This document shows positions 1 to 7,743 of a stretch of 32,102 nt of DNA, piece after piece (within the stretch, counting starts at the first letter, position 1; each line of letters opens with the position of its first letter). This stretch comes from Candidatus Auribacterota bacterium (GTDB lineage Bacteria; Auribacterota; JAFGBW01; JAFGJP01). The notes under the pieces were generated by a model, which saw only the letters and a list, made by a program, of their open reading frames with translations, did not search any database and was not told where the DNA came from. Position numbers and translations under genes: made by a program. The stretch covers positions 1 to 32,102 of the forward strand of contig JAGLFH010000007.1 in NCBI GenBank assembly GCA_023144635.1, given 5' to 3'.

Positions 1-1
1 T

Positions 2-778
2 ATAAGCGATGGAACTAAAAAATATCATGAACTACCAATATTAAAAAAAGCTTTAAATTTCACTTCATCAAAAAAAGATAAAACAATATATGTTTTAGAT
101 AAAGCATATATAAGCTCTGTTTTCTGGATGAAAATGTTTTTTAAAAAACAATATATTATTACTCGATTAAAGGAAAATCATGATTTAACTGTAATAGGAA
201 ATAATTATTTTGACCCAAATGATCCTGTTAATACTGCAGTACAAAAAGATTGTATTGTAGAGTTTGCAAGCGGAGGAATGATTGTAAGAGTTATTGTATA
301 TAATGATCCTGAAACTGGAAAACAATATAAGTTTTTTACTACATTAAATAATCAAAAAATAAGACCAGGAACTATTTGTTACCTCTATTTTTTGAGATGG
401 CAAATAGAAAAAAGCTTTGATTGTTTTAAAAACTCTTTCCATGAAAAAAAGGCATGGGCTACTGGAACTAATGCTTTAGAAATTCAGAACTCATGTATTG
501 CTATGTTTTATAATCTACTCCTTTTTCTACAATTAATACTTAAAAAGGAAAATATCGAAGACAACAAAACCAAAAATAAATTTATGGCCAATTTAAAAAT
601 AAGAGAGAAAATAGCTGAAAAAAAAGAAAGATCAATTCATCCTTTGATGAGAAAAGTTATTAGATTATCCAGAATTACATCACAATTTATTAGACTCATT
701 CGAAATCATTTTTTCTCGAATATTGACTTAAAAGACCTCCTACCGCTGTTCTTTAGGAGAATGACATGTTATCTCTGA
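2..778 (+). CDS. IS4-family transposase, 3' part (5' end outside window)
   Basis: The reading frame is open from the first bases of the window, so the gene starts upstream; the first in-window ATG (128) is not a true start. Two signatures of IS4-type DDE transposases are visible. LDKAY (Asp codon at 98-100) fits the second catalytic Asp. Further on, YFLRWQIEKSFDCFK matches the Y-(2)-R-(3)-E-(6)-K signature exactly, with the catalytic Glu codon at 407-409. The C-terminal part is basic and helical, as usual. The protein catalyses cut-and-paste movement of its insertion sequence. The right end of the IS was not located; it should lie within roughly 100 bp after the stop. It sits next to a broken gene and an integron-like array, a typical setting for IS accumulation. 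Confidence 0.88.
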   Translation: MSDGTKKYHELPILKKALNFTSSKKDKTIYVLDKAYISSVFWMKMFFKKQYIITRLKENHDLTVIGNNYFDPNDPVNTAVQKDCIVEFASGGMIVRVIVYNDPETGKQYKFFTTLNNQKIRPGTICYLYFLRWQIEKSFDCFKNSFHEKKAWATGTNALEIQNSCIAMFYNLLLFLQLILKKENIEDNKTKNKFMANLKIREKIAEKKERSIHPLMRKVIRLSRITSQFIRLIRNHFFSNIDLKDLLPLFFRRMTCYL

Positions 779-854
779 TAAAATTCCGGACACCGTTGCT
801 TATTTTACAAAACTATCCGACTAGAGACCTGACTCTGTTTCTCCTTACTCATTG

Positions 855-1079
855 TCAAGAATAAAGATTTGACCCTATATTATTGTAACTTAAATCTTTC
901 TGACATAAATTTAATTGAGGATTTCCCTCTTTATCTCGGGAATACCATATTTTATCTTCTTCTCCGTAAATAGATGTTGCAGCAACAGAAATATGAAATG
1001 GAGCATACTTTTCTAAATCCTCATACGGCTTTAAATCAAATACATCCGAGAGTTCTATATCAAAACTTAATATTTTCAT
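855..1079 (-). pseudogene. Truncated RNase H-fold (DEDD exonuclease-like) protein, N-terminal fragment
   Basis: The gene starts at an ATG behind a strong AAAGGAGG ribosome binding site. It begins MKILSFDIELSD, where D7 and E9 fit motif I of DEDD-type 3'-5' exonucleases. From memory, this N-terminus occurs in longer RNase H-fold proteins that continue for well over 100 further residues with motifs II and III. Here the recognisable part stops near LCQKD (about 890), and a dozen unrelated residues lead to a stop codon. The break lies beside a sequence ending in gtcaagaataaagatttgaccc, close to the transposase gene. I therefore read this as a remnant cut by a mobile-element event. It is the last gene of the minus-strand cassette-like series. 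A natural short protein is possible but less likely. Confidence 0.55.
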
Positions 1080-1094
1080 ACTTGCCTCCTTTAA

Positions 1095-1165
1095 GGCACA
1101 AAACGTCTGAATTCAGCTTACGACCACAAACAACTATTAAATTACATTTCAAGGTCTGATCCTTA
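1095..1165 (-). other. Degenerate attC-like site
   Basis: On the minus strand this spacer ends in TTCAGACGTTTTGTGCC. That resembles the L'/R' end of the better site at 5819-5952 (CTCAAACGTTATGTGC). On the plus strand the order of words aacgtctga, acaactattaa and attacatttca parallels aacgtttga, acgaccagtta and gtttcacatttca at 7541-7593. It lies between the stop of the prepilin-peptidase-like gene and the start of the exonuclease fragment, where an integron model predicts a site. The R' core GTTTTGT matches the GTTRRRY consensus at only 5 of 7 positions, so the call is weak on its own. Confidence 0.3.
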
Positions 1166-1190
1166 TTACACATATGTATTTCTTTTCACA

Positions 1191-1649
1191 CTATTTTGGT
1201 AAAAAAAACAAGATACCATAATTAAAAATATAAAGGATTAGGAGCAAAGGAAATATGATTGTTGTTGAACGAACCGTAATTGCATTTTTACGGCCAATAG
1301 CTTTGAAAATAAAATATATTGGAATATTGATAAGAATTAGAGTTATACAAAATTGAATTGACATTTTTAGACCAATAGCTGCACCTATAACTGTTAGCAA
1401 CTTGACAGCACCAGGTCCTAAAGCTCCTTTTGTGAAAATTATAAAGGATATGAAAAATAAAATAACTGCACCAGCAATACAATACAAAAATGTGTTTTTA
1501 TCGAGGTAAAGTGATATAGATAAAAAATATAATAATGACGGATAATTAATTACATTTAGTATATGACCTGTTTTGCATTCATAAATTAAAGAAAATAGTA
1601 CTACAATAAATAATGGGATAACTTTAAATATTATTTCGGAATAACTCAT
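1191..1649 (-). CDS. Prepilin peptidase (A24/TadV-CpaA)-like membrane protein lacking catalytic Asp residues
   Basis: A 152-residue, very hydrophobic protein with about four to five membrane segments, started at an ATG behind AAGGAG. Two stretches align by eye with A24 prepilin peptidases. ECKTGHILNVINYP (24-37) corresponds to the usual D-L-R-T-x-x-I-P-N segment. GPGAVKLLTVIGAAIG (78-93) corresponds to G-x-G-D-x-K-L-L. In true A24 enzymes both segments carry the catalytic aspartate. Here they are Glu24 and Ala81, so peptidase or methylase activity is unlikely. It may be a non-catalytic homologue, for example a partner or immunity-like membrane protein, or a decayed gene with an intact frame. 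It is one of the putative integron cassettes; no pilus genes are nearby. Confidence 0.6.
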   Translation of the reverse strand: MSYSEIIFKVIPLFIVVLFSLIYECKTGHILNVINYPSLLYFLSISLYLDKNTFLYCIAGAVILFFISFIIFTKGALGPGAVKLLTVIGAAIGLKMSIQFCITLILINIPIYFIFKAIGRKNAITVRSTTIIFPLLLILYIFNYGILFFLPK

Positions 1650-1663
1650 TTTAAGCTCCTTCT

Positions 1664-1787
1664 AATGTGAAAGGTCACCTGTCACCACTTGACATGTTTC
1701 GACTTTGCTTACCACAGGCTGCTCAGTGTAAATTCCCTAAGTGAGGGAACAAAACCACAGCGCATTTTTGCAGTCCGTTGCTAGGCC
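1664..1787 (-). other. Putative attC site, degenerate
   Basis: On the minus strand the end of the preceding gene reads GGCCTAGCAACGGACTGC. GCCTAGC matches the attC R'' consensus RYYYAAC at 6 of 7 positions, and the gene's TAG stop lies inside it. GCCTAACAACG-type beginnings are common in attC sites. The internal part contains the inverted pair CCCTCACTTAGGG. I could not place a convincing R' end before the next start codon, so this half is uncertain. Confidence 0.35.
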
Positions 1788-2332
1788 TTTGGTAGCCTTA
1801 TATTACATGCATTAAGTAAAACTCTTTTCATTTGATCTGAAGAGGAAGCAAATTCTTTACCTAATTCAAGCAATTCAGGATTTTTTAGAGTATCTTTACC
1901 TAGAACTAAAATTAACGATTCAACTAATGAAAAGCAATTTTTTTCTAATGCAATATTTATACATTCAGATACCCATTTTTTGTGTATTTGATTATCCGAA
2001 GGAAAACATTTAATAATGTTAAAAAGAACAAAATCTGTAAAATTAATATTTACTTTTATTTTTTTGAACCAAGATTCTAAAATACTTTCAACTTGTAAAG
2101 AAAAATGTAAATCAATAAAGGCTATTGTCAGAGCATCACACCAATTTTCTATTTTTGTTATTTCGTTTGGATCAAGTTCTGATAAAGCGTTTGATAGTTG
2201 ACCGCCAAGCTCACCACTTAACTTTTTTAATTCATTGTGGTACTCAAGGGAACCACATGTAGTGCAATATGGCTGAGTACACCAATTTAAATCATTCGCT
2301 TTCTTTACAAGCTGTAAAAATGGATTACTCAT
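1781..2332 (-). CDS. Small cytosolic protein with N-terminal Cys motif, unknown function
   Basis: A 183-residue protein without signal peptide or membrane segment. Near the N-terminus, WCTQPYCTTCGS (17-28) carries C-x4-C-x2-C and could hold a metal together with another ligand. The rest looks all-helical and rich in Leu, Glu and Lys, resembling a helical-repeat scaffold. I do not recognise the family. It follows the large helicase-nuclease gene in the same direction, with an attC-like site between them, and its own stop lies in the next attC-like site. Its frame is thus bounded as expected for an integron cassette. A role as a small partner or antitoxin of the neighbouring genes is only a guess. 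The ribosome binding site (AAAAGATT) is weak. Confidence 0.75.
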   Translation of the reverse strand: MSNPFLQLVKKANDLNWCTQPYCTTCGSLEYHNELKKLSGELGGQLSNALSELDPNEITKIENWCDALTIAFIDLHFSLQVESILESWFKKIKVNINFTDFVLFNIIKCFPSDNQIHKKWVSECINIALEKNCFSLVESLILVLGKDTLKNPELLELGKEFASSSDQMKRVLLNACNIRLPKA

Positions 2333-2341
2333 AATCTTTTA

Positions 2342-2416
2342 GGCCTATCGTTTGAGCTCACTGGTTTTTATGTAGCGAAGCGGAGTAAAAATTAAGTGCA
2401 GTAATTTGTTATGTGC
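2342..2416 (-). other. attC-like recombination site (about 75 bp)
   Basis: Read on the minus strand, the site opens with GCACATAAC (R''-like), which contains the TAA stop of the helicase gene. It closes with GAGCTCAAACGATAGGCC, whose GATAGGC matches the R' consensus GTTRRRY at 6 of 7 positions. Between them an imperfect fold pairs CACT with AGTG and TTTTTA with TAAAAA around a CGCTTCGC-containing tip. The size, the paired ends and the stop codon inside R'' are all typical of integron attC sites. The CTCAAACG block recurs at 5819 and 7541. Confidence 0.6.
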
Positions 2417-5400
2417 TTTTATAATCATTCATCCACTGTTTTATTCCTTCAACACAACCATAAATATCATCTCGTATTTCATAAACCCAAAATCTTTTAA
2501 CATCCCAACCCAATTCGAATAATCTTTGATTCCTGATTTGGTCTCGTCTGCAAAGCTCGCCTGTCCAATTTTTATGATAGCGTTCTCCGTCAACTTCTAT
2601 ATCAAGATTTCTGTTTCCATCAAATAATGCCAAATCAAGAGTATATTTTTCAATTTGATACTGTGGAATGGCTTTAATGCCAGCACGATATAATGCTTTG
2701 TATAAAATATGCTCCCATTCTGAAACTCGTTCTGGATGGGTTACTGTTGGATATTCTTCTCCTAAATCTTGAACGGAATGACTAATTTTCTTTTTAGTTG
2801 TACTTTCTAACTGTTGAGTATACTTTGCAAAATTTTCTAAATACGAAACTTTACATTTAATAGTCGCGCTTTGGTCTCCAACAACCAATAACATTGCCCT
2901 TGCTCTTGTTATAGCAACATTAAATAGGTTTCCATTATTTCTCATGAAACCCAAAGCTCCTTCAGGCATATTAATAGAAACTACGGGGGAAAATATCATT
3001 ACATCTCTTTCATCTCCTTGAAATTTATGAACTGTATCTACAAGAAAATCATGATTTATTAATTTGTTTTGGAGGGGGGTGTTATCATTTACAATTTTAC
3101 GAATCAAATTTGCCTGTGCTCTAAATGGAGTTACAACGCCAATTGAGCCGTTGTAATTTCTTTCGTTAATAAGTTTTTCTATTTCCTTGACTACTGATTT
3201 TGCTTCTATTTCGTTTACAGCACCACCAGCAGAAGGTCTTTTGACTGTACCAATTACATTAACCCAGCGTATTCCGTTTTTTTCAGAATCAAGAAATTTT
3301 AAGTGATCATAGTTTGTAGCTACTCTTAAATTACCTTCGTAAAATTCTTGATTTGAAAATTCTATAATTTCGGAATGTGATCTGTGGTGATCTCGTAAGT
3401 TGATAATATTGTTTTTAGATACAAGTCCTGACGCTAAATCAAATAATGAGTTGTATGAATATGCCCATCGTGCATATTCAGGAATAAGGTCATATTTTTC
3501 TAAAAGTTGCTGATCTTGCCCTTTTTGCAATCCACTAATATGTCTTAATTGTTTTGGATCTCCAATTATCACCGCTTGTTTTGCTCTATACAAAAGAGGC
3601 AGGGCTGAAGCTATGTCACATTGGCTTGCTTCATCAAAAACAACAATATCAAAATAACCTGCATCAAAAGGAATTCTTCCGCGTGCAGATAGAGATGTAA
3701 TAGCCCAAGCTGGTAGGAGATGCGCCACTTTTTTAGAAATATTTGAATATTCTCGATAAATTCTTTTTCCAAGTTTTGCATACAAATCACTACCTGCATC
3801 AATAACCATTTTTAATAACGCATTATAATTGCTCAACAGATGTCTATCTTCATTAGATAATCTGTTTGGTTGCAAACATAGCCACCCATTCCACAAGTTT
3901 TTTGCATTAGCTGCCATATCTTTTATCAAAGAAATTTTTTCTTTTGAAATTTGTTCCAAAGGTTTTGCTTCCTGCAAAAATTTTAGAGATGAAATATGTT
4001 CTTGTATGGTTTGAACAAAATACAAATATGTATCGAGAGTTTTTGAAAAATCTATCCAATTTTGGATGGTCTTATCATTTACACTTTCTATATGTAAATC
4101 TATTTCTAATTTTGAAGATATAGATTGAAGGTTTTCAACTTCAAGTTGCAGTTTATCATAACGCTTATTCTTAAGGAAATTCCAAAACAAACCTGCTACA
4201 AAACCTTGTTTATCTTTGTTTGCTTTACTTAAAGCTTTTTGAAAAATACCAATAGCAGTCTGAAACTGTTTTGGATTTATACTTTTTAGTTGGCCAAATA
4301 CTTGCGGAGAAATATCTTTACGAATTTTTTCTACAGATTGATCTAATTCATCTGCTTCATTACGTAAGCGGATTAACACGGTTTCCTCTTCAGCTAATTG
4401 CAAAAACCTCTTTTCTAGTTGTTTGTAGCGTTGCTTATCAAGATCGAATTCTTCTTGATCGTATTCTGAGGAGGTTGATGTCAAGAATCCCATTAAATAC
4501 TCTGCTAATTTGGCCTGATATTGACCAGACCCCATACGCAACAAGATAGGACGTCTGCTCAAATTGTTAACTCTTATTTCTACAACATCTACTGCCTTAT
4601 TATTTTTACTGGCAAACAAAACTTTTTTTCCTTGCCAAGCGGCATTTATGAGCAAATTAGTTACAACTTGTGATTTTCCTGTCCCAGGTGGTCCAGTAAT
4701 AATGGTTAGGGAATTTTCTAAAGAATGTAGGATAGCTTGTCGCTGTTCAGAATTTAATGGCAAAACTTCCAAAAGAGGTACACTATCCTCTTTTTCTTTT
4801 TTATTAATATCTCCTTTTATCCATTGTCCGAGGGCAGTGTTTTCATATATATCGGTTTGTACTTCGGATAGTGATTTTAGTTCAGATTCAAGTCCTTGCG
4901 TAAAAGGTGAGCGTTTTCCGATAATAAGAACGCCTCTATTATAAATGCCTTCTTCTGGTATGTTTCTAAGAGGTGGATTTGTGGGCAATTCATCAGGATT
5001 AATTGACTCTTTCCATGGCCATTCAGGTCTGATGCTATTTAATTTTTGCACCAAGTCGTCCAATTCTGGTATTTCATCTTCTGAATTAAGATTAAGTTCT
5101 TCTTCAAGTTGTACTAACTCATCCATCAGTTGTCCGCGTTCTGCGTTAGTAAACCTTTTAAGTACAGAGAGATTAAAAATAGGGAATCCGTGACTTATTT
5201 TTGGAAATCCATTGTTTATTTCAATTGGAAACAATAATATCGGTTCGACAAACAATCCTTCCCAGGTACTTTTTTTAGACTTAACTTTTTTTAAAGTGGT
5301 TGGATAACCTAAATACATTTCCATTCTACCACGATCATTTCTTATTCTGCCAAATAAGCTTTGCACTCCTTGAGTTTTAAATAAATTTTCATTATTAGCA

Positions 5401-5771
5401 TGCGGTAAAGAGTCTAATTCAACATAATCTAAATCGTACTTACTATCCGCAAAGACACTAATTCCCCCTTCATCATCTTGTCCAATACATGCTAAATAAT
5501 AATGACTAAGATTTGACAATACTGTTTTTGAAACAACAGTTTTCTTGTCTTTATTGGGATTTGGAGCATCTTTATTTAAATACCAACAATATTTATCATC
5601 TTGTATACATTTATCTCTTATGCTTCCATATAAAGCGTTGTTTATATGCTTTTTATCTATATTAAGTTGTGTCGCTATTTCTCGTGCTTTTAGCCCAGGT
5701 CGTTCATCTAATACTGCAAGAATTTGCTGGTAAAGGCCAGAATTAGGTTGCCAATTATCTTGTTCATTCAT
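2409..5771 (-). CDS. UPF1-like SF1 helicase with C-terminal Vsr/DUF559-type nuclease domain
   Basis: A 1120-residue protein. Residues 10-65 look like a winged-helix DNA-binding domain. The helicase core has Walker A GPPGTGKS (360-367), a long insertion with coiled-coil character (about 435-690), Walker B VVFDEAS (710-716), GDPKQL (737-742), RDHHRSH (793-799), VDTVHKFQGDERD (911-923) and NVAITRAR (951-958). These are the motifs of superfamily 1B UPF1/DNA2-like enzymes. Residues 1015-1115 form a PD-(D/E)xK nuclease of the very-short-patch-repair/DUF559 type, with LDLALFD and LDIEVDG acidic motifs followed by RRDQIRNQRLFELGW. Such fusions are often found in defence islands and probably unwind and cut nucleic acid. 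The attC-like site after it overlaps the stop. At 3.4 kb it is very large for an integron cassette. Confidence 0.88.
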   Translation of the reverse strand: MNEQDNWQPNSGLYQQILAVLDERPGLKAREIATQLNIDKKHINNALYGSIRDKCIQDDKYCWYLNKDAPNPNKDKKTVVSKTVLSNLSHYYLACIGQDDEGGISVFADSKYDLDYVELDSLPHANNENLFKTQGVQSLFGRIRNDRGRMEMYLGYPTTLKKVKSKKSTWEGLFVEPILLFPIEINNGFPKISHGFPIFNLSVLKRFTNAERGQLMDELVQLEEELNLNSEDEIPELDDLVQKLNSIRPEWPWKESINPDELPTNPPLRNIPEEGIYNRGVLIIGKRSPFTQGLESELKSLSEVQTDIYENTALGQWIKGDINKKEKEDSVPLLEVLPLNSEQRQAILHSLENSLTIITGPPGTGKSQVVTNLLINAAWQGKKVLFASKNNKAVDVVEIRVNNLSRRPILLRMGSGQYQAKLAEYLMGFLTSTSSEYDQEEFDLDKQRYKQLEKRFLQLAEEETVLIRLRNEADELDQSVEKIRKDISPQVFGQLKSINPKQFQTAIGIFQKALSKANKDKQGFVAGLFWNFLKNKRYDKLQLEVENLQSISSKLEIDLHIESVNDKTIQNWIDFSKTLDTYLYFVQTIQEHISSLKFLQEAKPLEQISKEKISLIKDMAANAKNLWNGWLCLQPNRLSNEDRHLLSNYNALLKMVIDAGSDLYAKLGKRIYREYSNISKKVAHLLPAWAITSLSARGRIPFDAGYFDIVVFDEASQCDIASALPLLYRAKQAVIIGDPKQLRHISGLQKGQDQQLLEKYDLIPEYARWAYSYNSLFDLASGLVSKNNIINLRDHHRSHSEIIEFSNQEFYEGNLRVATNYDHLKFLDSEKNGIRWVNVIGTVKRPSAGGAVNEIEAKSVVKEIEKLINERNYNGSIGVVTPFRAQANLIRKIVNDNTPLQNKLINHDFLVDTVHKFQGDERDVMIFSPVVSINMPEGALGFMRNNGNLFNVAITRARAMLLVVGDQSATIKCKVSYLENFAKYTQQLESTTKKKISHSVQDLGEEYPTVTHPERVSEWEHILYKALYRAGIKAIPQYQIEKYTLDLALFDGNRNLDIEVDGERYHKNWTGELCRRDQIRNQRLFELGWDVKRFWVYEIRDDIYGCVEGIKQWMNDYKST

Positions 5772-5818
5772 AACAGTATTTTATTCCTTTTGATGTATCC
5801 ATAGTTTCTTGTTTCCTG

Positions 5819-5952
5819 CACATAACGTTTGAGTTTACCTTTGACTTTGCTCAAGACAGACAGTACAGATATCTGTTGCCTTGATAAACAACGATTAGTT
5901 TGTTTCACATTTTTCACCAAAGGCGGACAGTCTACACCTCACCACTTATGTG
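5819..5952 (-). other. attC-like recombination site (about 134 bp)
   Basis: The ends pair perfectly over seven bases: CACATAA near 5819 with TTATGTG near 5946. On the minus strand the R'' side (ACACATAAG) contains the TAA stop of the upstream gene. The R' side reads CTCAAACGTTATGTGC, with GTTATGT matching GTTRRRY at 6 of 7 positions. The interior holds a perfect 12-base palindrome, acagatatctgt, expected to form a hairpin in the folded bottom strand. The length is at the upper end of the attC range. The stretch acaacgattagtttgtttcacattt (in two parts) is nearly repeated at 7569-7591. Confidence 0.6.
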
Positions 5953-6863
5953 TTACAATCTTTCCTTTGCGATTGTCTAAGCAAAAGGTTATAAAATCGT
6001 CGAAAAGACTCTTCCCAGTAAAAAGTTGAGGCTAAACTGCTGTTATAATGACCAGTGCAATCTTCAGCCATAAGTCGTCGTTTCACCTCTTTTATCATGG
6101 CTAATTCAATCTCGGAAATATGCTTAAGCATATGAATAAACTTATTTCCAATCTCGTTGCAGTGCCAATTGGCAACACGCCACGCTTCTTCAAGAGTAGG
6201 CGACATGTTAATCTGTCCAACTGTAGCATGAGCTGCTTGTGTATTGCGAAGTTTATTGAGGTAATTGAGGTCTTTTTTTAAGCATTGTTCGTACTGCCCG
6301 CAAAGCTTGTAGCGATGTGCGAGAGATCCAGCTAGGGACACTGTATGCTTCCTCTTGCCTTTGCAAGCATAGCATCTTTGTTCTAGTAGTTTTCCAAGAG
6401 ATTTATGCCAGTACCGCTTAAAATCGAACTGTGTGCAGTATAGCATCTGCTTAAATAGTGCCTCACAGATTCTTACTGTGTACAAGATCATTTCCGATGC
6501 TAAGTGCATCCGCTTCAGGTCAATCTGCCACGGTTCAATTAGGTCGACATTACGATTTTGTAGGAAAGCTGCGAAGTCATTCACCACATCGGTAAATATG
6601 AGTACAAGGCATGAGGTATGATGAGAGAAAGGATTTGAAAGAGAGAAGTCCTTGGGGAGAATAAGCGGAAGTTTAACTGGTTCTCGCAACAACCACTTTC
6701 TCAAATTTGTGGCGAATGGATAGAGGTTAACAACGGTATGACTATTAGTCGGTTTCAACGGGTTGTCCCATTGCTCGTAAAAGCACCGGGTGCAGAAGTT
6801 CCAGTCTTCATGGACAGGTTCCTTTGGTGGCATATCGTGATGTGTTTTTATACGATGCTCCAA
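5946..6863 (-). CDS. Unknown protein with two CxxC pairs and a HEPN-like R-N-x4-H motif
   Basis: A 305-residue soluble protein. FCTRC (23-27) and CYAC (164-167) provide two Cys pairs that could form a zinc site. In a helical C-terminal half, LRNTQAAHA (R206, N207, H212) fits the R-x(4-6)-H signature of HEPN ribonucleases, including the Asn after the Arg. I know no named family for it. The first codon is TTG (6863), just after an in-frame stop and without a clear ribosome binding site; the ATG at residue 11 is an alternative. It lies 38 bp after another HEPN-motif gene with no attC between them, so the two may share a cassette and act as a pair. Its stop is inside an attC-like site. RNase activity is an inference from one motif. 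Confidence 0.6.
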   Translation of the reverse strand: MEHRIKTHHDMPPKEPVHEDWNFCTRCFYEQWDNPLKPTNSHTVVNLYPFATNLRKWLLREPVKLPLILPKDFSLSNPFSHHTSCLVLIFTDVVNDFAAFLQNRNVDLIEPWQIDLKRMHLASEMILYTVRICEALFKQMLYCTQFDFKRYWHKSLGKLLEQRCYACKGKRKHTVSLAGSLAHRYKLCGQYEQCLKKDLNYLNKLRNTQAAHATVGQINMSPTLEEAWRVANWHCNEIGNKFIHMLKHISEIELAMIKEVKRRLMAEDCTGHYNSSLASTFYWEESFRRFYNLLLRQSQRKDCNT

Positions 6864-6901
6864 GTTTTAGGTGACTAAATTAACTTAACAAAGTCCATTA
6901 T

Positions 6902-7516
6902 TTATTTCCTTGATATTTTATTAAGACGAAAGACCATTTTTCTGGCTAATGAAGCGTACTCCAATGCTTCATTAGTAGATATGGATCCATTTTCATATTT
7001 TCCATGAGCGGCTTCATTGCGCATCATTCTCATCTTATTGAGAACATGAGATGTATCATTATCTAACGAGGCGTATTTACGCAATAACTCTAAATTTTTG
7101 AGAGAGCTATTTCTTGGTGGATAGTCTGGCGAAATTGCTAATCGCATGACAGCTTTTAGTATGGAATATTCGACCATAGTCCATGCTAGAGGAATAGCGG
7201 CTTGAGGAGAAATCAGGGCAACTTGCTCAATTTCTTCTTCTCTTGACCTGGTCTTAATCCTTAGGTTTTTTGCTTCAGGAATAGTATCTACATTTTCTTC
7301 TATAGCTTCTTCCTGAACTTCATCATCACCTTTTGTTGCTTCTTCCAACTCAACCAAGTCACGCTTAAAGTCCATGGATAAATCTTTATATTTTAGATTT
7401 GTGATGCTTTGAAATACTTTGGAAAACGGAGACTTAAAAATAATAAGAATAGCAACAACAGTAGTAGGCCATATTGTTGAATCAATAACTTTTGAAAAAA
7501 ATGTCAACCAATCCAT
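6902..7516 (-). CDS. Membrane-anchored protein with C-terminal HEPN/DUF4145-like domain
   Basis: The start chosen is ATG 7516, which has AAGGA six bases upstream; an upstream TTG at 7522 is less likely. The 204-residue protein has one N-terminal membrane segment (about residues 7-28) and a charged linker (about 45-100). The C-terminal helical domain has PLAWTMVEYSILKA and MRNEAAHGKY. The R-N-E-A-A-H string (R166 to H171) is the R-x4-H motif of HEPN domains and resembles DUF4145-like proteins. Such membrane-tethered proteins are frequent near defence genes, and the class includes RNases as well as inactive partners. The downstream gene also has a HEPN-like motif. The attC-like site just upstream (7535-7582) would be the end of the preceding cassette. 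Confidence 0.65.
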   Translation of the reverse strand: MDWLTFFSKVIDSTIWPTTVVAILIIFKSPFSKVFQSITNLKYKDLSMDFKRDLVELEEATKGDDEVQEEAIEENVDTIPEAKNLRIKTRSREEEIEQVALISPQAAIPLAWTMVEYSILKAVMRLAISPDYPPRNSSLKNLELLRKYASLDNDTSHVLNKMRMMRNEAAHGKYENGSISTNEALEYASLARKMVFRLNKISRK

Positions 7517-7534
7517 ATACAATCCTTATAGAAT

Positions 7535-7582
7535 ATTTAACGTTTGAGTGTACTGCGCCACGTCGGACAACGACCAGTTAGT
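7535..7582 (-). other. attC-like site, R' core matches consensus exactly
   Basis: On the minus strand the site ends ACACTCAAACGTTAAAT. GTTAAAT fits the attC R' consensus GTTRRRY at all seven positions. The other end reads AACTAACTGG, close to RYYYAAC (6 of 7). GTCG-TTGTC-CGAC makes a small internal hairpin. It is about 50 bp long and lies directly upstream of the membrane-anchored HEPN gene, where the previous cassette would end. Confidence 0.5.
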
Positions 7583-7597
7583 TTCACATTTCAATGT

Positions 7598-7687
7598 CTA
7601 ATTCCTTATTTCTACTTTATTTTGTTTACTTAAAGAGTCAAAGTCTCCTTTTAATTCACTAAGATCTTCTTTTAAATCTTTATACAT
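7598..7687 (-). CDS. Small ORF, 29 residues, possible cassette peptide
   Basis: An ATG (7687) with a very good GAAGGAG ribosome binding site six bases upstream opens a 29-codon frame ending at TAG 7598. The peptide is highly charged (Lys, Asp, Glu) and looks helical (MYKDLKEDLSELKGDF...). It lies immediately upstream of an attC-like site, in the position and orientation of a cassette gene. No homologue is recognised. It may be a real small protein, a remnant of a longer cassette gene, or a leader peptide. Confidence 0.4.
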   Translation of the reverse strand: MYKDLKEDLSELKGDFDSLSKQNKVEIRN

Positions 7688-7743
7688 TTTTGTCTCCTTC
7701 TAACTAACAATTATATATAATTAATTATATAAATACTTAACCC

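Noticed and set aside
3829..5733. Several plus-strand ORFs inside the helicase gene
   Set aside because: Antisense shadows of a gene with complete helicase and nuclease motifs.
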